DNA from: Nocardioides sp. Root140
GTDB taxonomy: Bacteria; Actinomycetota; Actinomycetes; Propionibacteriales; Nocardioidaceae
Assembly (NCBI RefSeq): GCF_001426745.1
Contig: NZ_LMFI01000017.1
Span: forward strand, 1 to 64,000
Direction: 5' to 3'
Length of the DNA stretch: 64,000 bases
Shown here: positions 44,527 through 51,093 of the stretch, in pieces
Numbering within the stretch: position 1 is the stretch's first letter
How the letters are laid out: every line of letters starts with the position of its first letter
Translations under genes and position numbers: made by a program
The notes under the pieces: model-generated
The model's database searches: none
What the model was told of the DNA's origin: nothing
What the model saw: only the letters and a program-made list of their open reading frames with translations

Positions 44527-45747
44527 TCATTCCTGAACCTTCGAAGCCTGTGCCGTGAGGGCGTCGTGGACCTGCGCGAGCCGTGACCCGTCACGGAGTG
44601 CCCTGCGGCACCCGATCAGGGCGCGGGGCCAGTTCACGACCGCCGCCCCGCTCAGCGTCGTCCCGTCGCGGGTGTAAAGGACTGCGAAGCGGTTGTCTTC
44701 GGCCGGGTCCCCGACCACGACGTGCTCGGTCGTGCCGCTGGTGCGGCCCACGACCTGGACCTTCCAGTCGTGCTGGTCGCTCCAGACGTACTCGACGGGG
44801 GCGTAGACGCGCAGGTCGTCGGGATGGGCGATGTTGTGGGCCACGCACACGGCCTGGTCGACGGCGTTGGTCCAGTGTTCGACCCGCATCTCGGCGCCGT
44901 ACCCTGGGTGGAACCAGCGGGCGACGTCGCCGACACCGAAGACGTTGTCAGCGTCGACGGCCCGGCAGTACTGATCGCAGACCAGCCCGTTGTCGACGAC
45001 CAGCCCTGAGGACCGCAACCACCCGTCGTTCGGCTCTGCGCCGATGCCCACCACCACGACCGCGGCGGCAAGCTCCGAGCCGTCGGTGAGCCGGACGGTG
45101 AAGTCGCCGAGCTCCCCATCGATGGCCTCCACGCCGACGCCGAAGATCGAGCGGACCCCGTGTCGCCGGTGCAGGTCGACGAACCAGCCACCGACCTCGG
45201 GGTTGAGCACTCGGCTCATCGGCACGGGAAGCGGGTCGACCAGGGTGACCTCGAGGTCGAGCAGCCGTGCAGTGGATGCGACCTCGGCCCCGATGAAGCC
45301 GGCGCCGACCACCACGACGTGCCCGCCGTCGAGCAGGTCCTGACGGAGCAACTGGGCATCCCTGAGTACACGGACCACGTGGATGCCTGGGCGCTCACCC
45401 CACGGGGACGGCCGGGCACGCGCCCCGGTGGCGACCACGAGATGGTCGTAGCGCAGCGGATCGTGGCCCTGGAGCTCGACGAGGTTCGCGGCGACGTCGA
45501 CCCGGGTGGCGCGATGGCCGAGGAGCAGCCGGATGCCGGCCCGGTCGGCGGCGTCCTGGGTTAGCAGGCGCACCGAGTCGGCGGTTGCGGTTCCGGCGAG
45601 CAGCCCCTTGGACAGCGGCGGCTTGTCGTAGGGCAACTCGCTCTCCTCGCCGACGAGGACGACCTCCCCGTCGTACCCTTCGGATCGCAACGCCTGCGCC
45701 GTCCGGACACCACCGACGGACGATCCGACGATGACGGTGGAGGTCAC
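44527..45747 (-). CDS. phtAd: Ferredoxin reductase of the phthalate dioxygenase
   Basis: 406 residues. It has two Rossmann dinucleotide sites, VIVGSSVGGVRTAQALRSEG at the N-terminus for FAD and VVVVGAGFIGAEVASTARLL (about residue 150) for NAD. Between them lie YDKPPLSKGLL and DHLVVATGARAR, and the later FAD contact is NVFGVGDVARW, as in BphA4/rubredoxin-reductase-type proteins. It passes electrons from NADH to the small ferredoxin. The GTG start overlaps the ferredoxin stop (GTGA). It corresponds to phtA4 of Terrabacter. Confidence 0.88.
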   Translation of the reverse strand: MTSTVIVGSSVGGVRTAQALRSEGYDGEVVLVGEESELPYDKPPLSKGLLAGTATADSVRLLTQDAADRAGIRLLLGHRATRVDVAANLVELQGHDPLRYDHLVVATGARARPSPWGERPGIHVVRVLRDAQLLRQDLLDGGHVVVVGAGFIGAEVASTARLLDLEVTLVDPLPVPMSRVLNPEVGGWFVDLHRRHGVRSIFGVGVEAIDGELGDFTVRLTDGSELAAAVVVVGIGAEPNDGWLRSSGLVVDNGLVCDQYCRAVDADNVFGVGDVARWFHPGYGAEMRVEHWTNAVDQAVCVAHNIAHPDDLRVYAPVEYVWSDQHDWKVQVVGRTSGTTEHVVVGDPAEDNRFAVLYTRDGTTLSGAAVVNWPRALIGCRRALRDGSRLAQVHDALTAQASKVQE

Positions 45748-45941
45748 TGGTCCTCCACCAGGAGCGCGGAGACGGGGCAGCTCCGAGCAGCTTCCTCCAC
45801 ACGGCCGCGGTCGCTTTCACTCACCTCGGCCCTCAGCAGGACGACGACCCCGTCGTCGTCGATGTCGAAGTAGTCCTCGGCACCCACTACGCAGTTGGCA
45901 TAGCCCTGACAGGCCTCCAGGTCCGCTTTCACAACTGCCAC
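45744..45941 (-). CDS. phtAc: Small [3Fe-4S]-type ferredoxin of the phthalate dioxygenase
   Basis: 65 residues. It has the Cys pattern ACQGYANCVV near the N-terminus and SCPVSAL near the end, three cysteines placed as in [3Fe-4S] ferredoxins. An acidic loop (DYFDIDDDGVV) lies between. Phthalate dioxygenases of actinobacteria (PhtA3/PhtAc) use this type rather than a Rieske ferredoxin. It shuttles electrons from the reductase to the Rieske centre of the alpha subunit. The gene is 54 bp after the dehydrogenase gene and coupled to the reductase gene. Confidence 0.85.
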   Translation of the reverse strand: MAVVKADLEACQGYANCVVGAEDYFDIDDDGVVVLLRAEVSESDRGRVEEAARSCPVSALLVEDQ

Positions 45942-45995
45942 TGCTCTCAGCTCCTCGCTCCCCTGTATGCCTCGGTATGGTGCTCGGTCTTGGCT

Positions 45996-46781
45996 TCACC
46001 GCTTGACCGCGATGCCGCCGTCGGGGTGGATGACGTCCCCGGTCACTCCGCGTGCCCGCTTTGACGCGAGGAAGACGTAGCTCCACGCGTGGTCCTCGCC
46101 GCTGAGGGCGACCTGCAGCGGGACCCGCGCCGCGAGCTCCGCCTCCCGGCCGGGGGTATCGTCGAGCCGGCTGTCCCGCAGGCCCAGGCTCTGGAGTCCC
46201 CGTAGGTCGGTGTTCATGGTGCCGCCGGGCGCGACGCCGTTGACCCGCACCTCTGGGGCCAGCTCGTAGGCCAGCGACGTGACCAGGCCGCGGACGGCGA
46301 ACTTCGAGGAGACGTAGAGGACCCCGCCGCGGCCCGGGTAGTAGGCCGAGGTGGACTCGGTCAGGATGATTGCGCCGCGCGACTCCTTCAGGGCGGGCAG
46401 GGCGGCCTTGACCGAGTGCAGGTGGGACTTGACGTTGACGGAGAACATCTCGGTGAACGCTTCGTCGATCTGGTCCGTCTCGAGGTCGCCGATCCCGCGG
46501 TAGAAGTCGAAGACTCCGACGCAGTTCACCAGGATGTCTAGGCCGCCGAAGGCCTCGACCGTCCGGCCCACGGCCTCGTCGTTCGCCGCCCGGGTTGTTG
46601 CGTCGCCGGCGGTGACGGGTACCTCTGGCAGCTCCTTGCCGATCGCCGCGCACTTGTCCTCGTCCTTTTCGAGCACGGCTACCCGCGCGCCCTCCCCGAG
46701 GAACGCATCGACCACGGCACGGCCGATCCCGGAACCGGCGCCGACGACCAGCGCCCGGCGGCCATCGAGCCAGTCACTCAT
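45996..46781 (-). CDS. phtB: Short-chain dehydrogenase, probable cis-3,4-dihydrodiol-phthalate dehydrogenase
   Basis: 261 residues. An SDR fold with the NAD site RALVVGAGSGIGRAVVDAFL, then LVNCVGVFDFY, catalytic Ser in ILTESTSAYYPG and the YxxxK box YVSSKFAVRGL. The C-terminus VTGDVIHPDGGIAVKR is like that of dihydrodiol dehydrogenases such as BphB. Between the dioxygenase and its electron carriers it should oxidise the cis-dihydrodiol of phthalate to 3,4-dihydroxyphthalate. The ATG overlaps the upstream stop by 4 bp. Confidence 0.82.
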   Translation of the reverse strand: MSDWLDGRRALVVGAGSGIGRAVVDAFLGEGARVAVLEKDEDKCAAIGKELPEVPVTAGDATTRAANDEAVGRTVEAFGGLDILVNCVGVFDFYRGIGDLETDQIDEAFTEMFSVNVKSHLHSVKAALPALKESRGAIILTESTSAYYPGRGGVLYVSSKFAVRGLVTSLAYELAPEVRVNGVAPGGTMNTDLRGLQSLGLRDSRLDDTPGREAELAARVPLQVALSGEDHAWSYVFLASKRARGVTGDVIHPDGGIAVKR

Positions 46782-47086
46782 GCCGAGTCCTCCTGGATCA
46801 GAGGACCGAACGGGTTGCCGATCATCGCGGAGAACGTCGCAGTGCTCTGCCAAGTCAGCGACTCCAGCTCCAGAGGGTCGAGTGTGATCCACTGGCCCGA
46901 CTTCGGGGACTCGATCATGAGCCGGGAGCCGTTGCGCGTCTCGACCCGGAGCACATGGATTTCGGAGAACTCGTTGGCGATCACGATTAGATCGCCGACC
47001 GCATGTTCGAGAAACACGTCGCGCTGGGCGGCCGCTGTGATGGCCGCCTGGCGGTCCTGCTCCTCACCCTCCCACTGCAGGCTCAT
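46778..47086 (-). CDS. Unknown 102-residue protein inside the phthalate operon
   Basis: A small acidic protein whose ATG overlaps the beta-subunit stop and whose stop overlaps the dehydrogenase ATG. Beta strands seem to dominate (DLIVIANEFSEIHVLRVETR, RLMIESPKSGQWITLDPLEL). No cysteine, heme or metal motif and no signal peptide is visible. Its exact coupling between dioxygenase and dehydrogenase suggests an assembly, dosage or substrate-related accessory role for the dioxygenase. It is not part of the classical pht gene set. Confidence 0.7.
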   Translation of the reverse strand: MSLQWEGEEQDRQAAITAAAQRDVFLEHAVGDLIVIANEFSEIHVLRVETRNGSRLMIESPKSGQWITLDPLELESLTWQSTATFSAMIGNPFGPLIQEDSA

Positions 47087-47673
47087 AGGAAGATCGCGAG
47101 GTTCTGGGTGCGGAGGACGGACTCGTCGACGGCAATGTGTCGACGGGCGAGCTGCCAACGGTCGCCGTCTCGGCGCAGGAGGTCCTCCCGCCCGGCGGAG
47201 ATCAGCGAGGCCTCGCGCACGTCACCGCGGCTGCGGAAGAGCAGCACAGCCGAGTCCACGATGATCTCGTTGGCGGCGTCGGTCTCGAAGGTGCGCACGT
47301 TGGTCACGTAGTGCCTGATCCGGGAGGGCGGGTCCTCGGTCCAGGCGTGCTCGGTGGCGAAGCGGGCTACCCGACGGCTCAGGGAGTACTTGTTCTCGTC
47401 GAAGTGCGCCATCCCGGGGGCTGTGTCATAGCCGGAGCCGAGCGCTGTGGTGACCTTGACCGGCATGAAGTAGTGGATGTCTTCGGTGAGCATCTCCAGC
47501 CAGGTCTCGTACTCCTGATGGTCGAGGATATAGGCCTCCTCGACCAGCCAATGGTGCGCGGCCAGGTGACGTGGGTCGTCGAAGGGCAGGCTCTTCCCCG
47601 CCCGGCTCGTGGTCGAGGCGTGTCGTCCCAAGGGCGATTGAGCCGAGTCGATCGCGTGGTGCGTCGTGCTCAT
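47083..47673 (-). CDS. phtAb: Ring-hydroxylating dioxygenase, small (beta) subunit
   Basis: 196 residues. The SnoaL-like beta-subunit fold is recognisable: HHWLVEEAYILDHQEYETWL, MLTEDIHYFMPVKVT, SRIRHYVTNVRTFE, AVLLFRSRGD and the closing DRWQLARRHIAVDE. It has no cofactor and supports the alpha3beta3 hexamer. The ATG overlaps the alpha-subunit stop by 4 bp. It corresponds to phtA2. Confidence 0.9.
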   Translation of the reverse strand: MSTTHHAIDSAQSPLGRHASTTSRAGKSLPFDDPRHLAAHHWLVEEAYILDHQEYETWLEMLTEDIHYFMPVKVTTALGSGYDTAPGMAHFDENKYSLSRRVARFATEHAWTEDPPSRIRHYVTNVRTFETDAANEIIVDSAVLLFRSRGDVREASLISAGREDLLRRDGDRWQLARRHIAVDESVLRTQNLAIFL

Positions 47674-49058
47674 CGGGGGACCTCCTCGATCGGCTTCTCC
47701 GCGCCCACCGCGAGCGAGGCTGCCTCGTCGACCGGGCGTTCAAGGCAGTTGGCCCACTCGTTGAGCAGGTGACGCTGGTTGTACTCGCCATAGCCGGCGT
47801 GTGCGACGCCTGGGCCGGCGAACTCCTCAGCAGACAGCGGCTGGACAACGGGGGAGCCGTCGAAGAGCATGCCCATGCGGCTGTTGAGCTGGAGGCGTCG
47901 GGCCATGGAACCCGCTGCGGTGTTGGTCAGCGAGACCCAGTTCTCGACGTCGTCCTGCTCGAACATGCCCGTGCTGCCGAAACACATCAGGTAGGCCTTG
48001 TAAGACAGAGCCTTGAACTCCTCAGGTGCCTCCTTGTCCACGGCGAACCAGGACAGGATCTCGGTCTCGTTCTCGCTGATCGGCTGCCATTGCCGGATCG
48101 AGACGAAGGGCAGGACGTCGTCGGACTCCTCCACGCGGGGCCAGTTGTGGACAAAACTCAGGTTGGGGAAGAGCGAGGCCGCAGAGATCATGAACCCGTT
48201 GTCGCCGATGACCGTCTGCTGATCCGGCGACCAGGTTTCCTTCATTCTCTCGATCATCTCGTCGGGGTAGCCGACGTAGCGCAGTCGCTCCTCTAGGTTG
48301 CCGTCCGGAAGCTTGTACGTCGTGCCACCACCGTTCCCGGCCCAGTAGGTGTTGCCGTCCTTGCGCTTCTCCGCCTTGGGCTCACGGAAGAGCCCGATCT
48401 CGACGACGCTGGTGTGGGTCTGCGGCGTGTGGTACATGTCGCCGGCAAAGTTCTCCGCGCCGATCTTCCAGTTCGCCTTCACCCGCCAGCGCTGCGGGCC
48501 GCGCAGCTCGATCCCACTGCTGCTCTGCTTGGTGTAGTAGTCGAGGTAGAACTTGAAGTCGCCCAGGAACTCCTCCAACGGCGGCGCGTCGGGATCCAGG
48601 CTGATGAAGATCAGCCCGTTGTAGGTCCCCAGTGACGGTGCCGGCAACAACGTCTGACCCTTGCGGGAAAACCCCTCCTCGCCTCCATAGGCCTCCTTGT
48701 GGAACGGCAGACCGACAATCCGGCCGTCGTTCCGGTAGGACCAGCCGTGATACGGACACCGGAAGTGAGAGGCGTTTCCCATCTCCGCGCGGCACACCTG
48801 CATGCCGCGATGCAGGCACATGTTGAACATCGCCCGCACCCCACCGTCGTTGTCACGAGAGATGATGAACGAGTCCTCGAGCACCCTACGGACGACGTAG
48901 TCCCCCGCATCGGGGACCTCGGACTCATGCGCGACGAACAACCAGCTCCGGCCAAAGAGCCGCTCCTTCTCGAGAGAGAAGATCTCCGCGTCGTTGTAGA
49001 TGTGCGCAGGGATCATCCCGCGGCGCACCGCGTCAAACACCGCCGCTTGTTCGGCCAT
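47670..49058 (-). CDS. phtAa: Ring-hydroxylating dioxygenase, large (alpha) subunit, probable phthalate 3,4-dioxygenase
   Basis: 462 residues. The Rieske site is CLHRGMQVC (Cys-x-His, about residue 75) and FRCPYHGWSY (Cys-x2-His). The mononuclear iron site is in the segment with NFAGDMYHTPQTH, and a conserved Asp follows further on. It belongs to the dioxygenases that attack phthalate and polycyclic acids in actinobacteria. The order alpha, beta, dehydrogenase, [3Fe-4S] ferredoxin, reductase, decarboxylase, IclR matches the phthalate operon of Terrabacter DBF63. The start at 49058 has TAGGAG seven bases upstream; earlier starts fall in the promoter. Substrate assignment is from gene order, not from the protein alone. 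Confidence 0.85.
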   Translation of the reverse strand: MAEQAAVFDAVRRGMIPAHIYNDAEIFSLEKERLFGRSWLFVAHESEVPDAGDYVVRRVLEDSFIISRDNDGGVRAMFNMCLHRGMQVCRAEMGNASHFRCPYHGWSYRNDGRIVGLPFHKEAYGGEEGFSRKGQTLLPAPSLGTYNGLIFISLDPDAPPLEEFLGDFKFYLDYYTKQSSSGIELRGPQRWRVKANWKIGAENFAGDMYHTPQTHTSVVEIGLFREPKAEKRKDGNTYWAGNGGGTTYKLPDGNLEERLRYVGYPDEMIERMKETWSPDQQTVIGDNGFMISAASLFPNLSFVHNWPRVEESDDVLPFVSIRQWQPISENETEILSWFAVDKEAPEEFKALSYKAYLMCFGSTGMFEQDDVENWVSLTNTAAGSMARRLQLNSRMGMLFDGSPVVQPLSAEEFAGPGVAHAGYGEYNQRHLLNEWANCLERPVDEAASLAVGAEKPIEEVPR

Positions 49059-49090
49059 CGTGACTCCTACCGTCAGGACAAAGGTACCAA

Positions 49091-49124
49091 GACATATTCT
49101 GTCAGTCAGAGACATGTTCTTGTC
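49091..49124. promoter_or_regulatory. Tandem operators in the phthalate promoter
   Basis: Two copies of GACAT(A/G)TTCT lie exactly 20 bp apart, and each is an imperfect inverted repeat (GACATATTCTGTC and GACATGTTCTTGTC). Two helical turns apart on the same DNA face, they suit cooperative binding by a dimeric regulator, most likely the IclR protein at the end of the operon. Confidence 0.65.
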
Positions 49125-49126
49125 AA
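49096..49126 (-). promoter_or_regulatory. Probable promoter of the phthalate operon
   Basis: On the minus strand, TTGACA (49126-49121) is followed 19 bases later by CAGAAT (49101-49096), 38 bp before the phtAa ATG. The spacing is longer than optimal, as in regulated promoters, and the tandem repeats overlap both boxes. Confidence 0.5.
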
Positions 49127-49741
49127 TAGAAGAATAGATCGCGATCGGGGACGCGTCAAGACGCCGGGCCCCCACCGACGCCCCTGGCCACGACAGACTG
49201 AGGAGTCGGACGTTGGCCAGCTTGCACCAGCCACCACCACTGCAGAAACACTTTCTCCCATACAGAGAGCGAACGTGTCAAGGATCACCCTTGCAGTCGA
49301 CCCGGCATCACACAGCTTCGTGGCGATCGGCACTTGGCCCAGGCGTTGTTTCGCGTCAGCACATGATCTTGCAGACCACGGGGCGGAGTCCCGCATGCTC
49401 TCAAGAGCCGCGCGTCCGTGAACCGATCGCTCATCCCAGCGCTGCAGGGGATGCCGGCAGTGAGGACCCTGCGGCGACTTGCGCTGTTGAACTTGTGGGA
49501 CATCACGTCGAGCACGACGACTGCGACGCATTTGTCGAGCTCGCCCGGAATCACCGAGCACGCTCGCAAGCGATTGCTGAGTCGCTTTACACCTCCGCAA
49601 CGCTTGCCTCGCCAGCCGCCAGGGCCCGGTTGGGTCCCACCTGATCTGCTTCCGTTCCCATGGCGAAGGGGCACAAAGCTAACTGGCAGTAGAAGTAGAT
49701 GCGACTATCCCGTTGGTTGGACGCCGATAACCTATCTTATG
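49127..49741. other. Intergenic stretch without a recognisable gene
   Basis: Frames on both strands lack the codon pattern of the neighbouring genes and encode nothing recognisable. The base composition is less GC-rich than its surroundings. It separates the catabolic island from the next mobile block and may hold an element border. Confidence 0.5.
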
Positions 49742-49787
49742 TCAGGTAATCCTGACGGAATCGCTTCCCCGCGTCAGGATTACCTGC
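49742..49787. promoter_or_regulatory. Twin palindromic operators in inverted orientation
   Basis: CAGGTAATCCTGACG (49743-49757) and CGTCAGGATTACCTG (49772-49786) form a perfect 15-bp inverted repeat. Each arm is itself a CAGG-N4-CCTG palindrome, so the site offers two dimer sites 32 bp apart. CATGAT, six bases before the ATG at 49800, can be the -10 of a leaderless transcript and touches the second site, a typical repressor arrangement. Confidence 0.65.
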
Positions 49788-49799
49788 CATGATAGCGAC

Positions 49800-50393
49800 A
49801 TGGGTTGGGTGACGGAAGACGGTTTGCACGAGGGCTATCTGGTGCCGCAGTTCGTCGATGGCCAGCGCGCTGTCGGGACGACCGGTGGCGGGATTCCCGA
49901 CGACCAGGTGGCCTCCGGCCCCGAGGTGCAGGCCGCGGACGGCACCTGGTCCTACCCGACCCGGCCTGCCGGCGAGGTCACCGGCTGGGTGATCTGCTGC
50001 GACTGCCGGGTCCAGGATTCGTTCCGCTACACCACCTGGGTCGGCCCCGTCTTCACCCGGGTCCCGTCCAAGGCGCTGGAGGACCCGAAGGCCCTGCGGG
50101 TCTACGCCACCGACGAGGACGTCGTGTTCGTCTCCGACCGCGAGGACGTCCACGAGGTCGCCCACGACCTGTGGCGCTCCGAGCACGCGTTCGGTGCGGA
50201 CGCGCTGGGTGAGGTCGAGGCCGCCGCCCAGGCCGCGGCGGCAGCCAAGGAGCGGCTCGATGCCGCGGTCTCGATCGCCCGAGCGTCGGGCGAGACGTGG
50301 GAGGCGATCGGCCGCGCCGCTGGCATGGCCCGACAGTCCGCCCAGGGCCGCTGGGGCACGTCCCCCGACGCCGGATCGGCAGGAGACCGATGA
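49800..50393 (+). CDS. Hypothetical protein with C-terminal helix-turn-helix
   Basis: 197 residues. The N-terminal half has a CC-D-C pattern (VICCDCRVQDSF) and a segment with WVGPVFTRVPS of unknown fold. The C-terminal half is an Ala-rich helix followed by a helix-turn-helix (SGETWEAIGRAAGMARQSAQ, about residues 163-182). The tandem palindromes directly upstream suggest autoregulation. Its stop overlaps the next ATG by 4 bp. Likely a regulator of the mobile block or the adjoining defence operon. Confidence 0.55.
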   Translation: MGWVTEDGLHEGYLVPQFVDGQRAVGTTGGGIPDDQVASGPEVQAADGTWSYPTRPAGEVTGWVICCDCRVQDSFRYTTWVGPVFTRVPSKALEDPKALRVYATDEDVVFVSDREDVHEVAHDLWRSEHAFGADALGEVEAAAQAAAAAKERLDAAVSIARASGETWEAIGRAAGMARQSAQGRWGTSPDAGSAGDR

Positions 50394-51070
50394 GCACCAC
50401 CGACTGGACCCAGGGCCGCGTCGACGCACTCCTCTCGGCGCTCGACACCTACGGGATGGTCATGTCCCGGGCGGCCGCCGAGGACCTGATCACCGAGCGC
50501 GTCGGCTCGGTGGCACAGTTGATGCGGACCACGAAGGCCACTGCGCGCCACTACCTCACCGACGAGGCAATCGCCGGCATGGCCGAGTCGATCGCGTTCT
50601 CGCTGGCCGAGGAGTCCCCCGGCGCCGAGCTGTACGAGGCACCCCGCACTGCGGCCGTGCCGATCAATGTCGTGGGGCGGACGGTCGCCGGGCTCGCCGA
50701 GGCCTGCCAGGTCCGCTTCGCCGAACGCGACGACCCCGAGCACGCCGAGACCCGTGTCACCGAGCTGGTTAAGTGCCTGTCAGTTCTCGGCACCATCGCC
50801 AGCACCGAGCCCACGCGCGCCGCCGCCGGCGCCGAGGGGATCGCCGGGGAATCTGCTGATGTCACGATGGCGTTCCCACCGGCGCTGCTGCGCCGAATCG
50901 CCCGCTACCTCGACGCGGCTGCCACCGCAGCCGACGACGGTGCCACTCCCCCGGGCTTCGACGGTCGTCCGGAACAGCTGGCTCAGGCCTTCCGCGACGA
51001 CGCCACGGTGCTGCGCATCCTCGCCGAGGCTGGCGGTCCCTCTGGCCCACCGAACCTGCGGGGGCTGTGA
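50390..51070 (+). CDS. Hypothetical protein sharing a domain with the first gene of the convergent defence operon
   Basis: 226 residues. Residues about 25-70 contain ITERVGSVAQLMRTTKATARHY followed by AIAGMAESIAFSL. This matches, residue pattern for residue pattern, LRNRIDTVAEVMRVSPRTALGY and LAETIVDAT of the protein encoded at 57849-58202. The shared motif is R-x2-(S/T)VA-x-(L/V)MR-x4-TA-x2-Y. The rest is helical and Ala-rich. It is cotranscribed with the helix-turn-helix gene and ends 23 bp before the convergent helicase gene. Function unknown; two genes with the same domain bracketing an operon hint at a regulatory or immunity role. Confidence 0.55.
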   Translation: MSTTDWTQGRVDALLSALDTYGMVMSRAAAEDLITERVGSVAQLMRTTKATARHYLTDEAIAGMAESIAFSLAEESPGAELYEAPRTAAVPINVVGRTVAGLAEACQVRFAERDDPEHAETRVTELVKCLSVLGTIASTEPTRAAAGAEGIAGESADVTMAFPPALLRRIARYLDAAATAADDGATPPGFDGRPEQLAQAFRDDATVLRILAEAGGPSGPPNLRGL

Positions 51071-51093
51071 TGCGCGGCGTGTAGGTGATGTCG

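Noticed and set aside
49106..49674. Minus-strand frames in the gap after the phthalate promoter
   Set aside because: Codon usage is unlike the neighbours, no ribosome site is present and the translations show no family.
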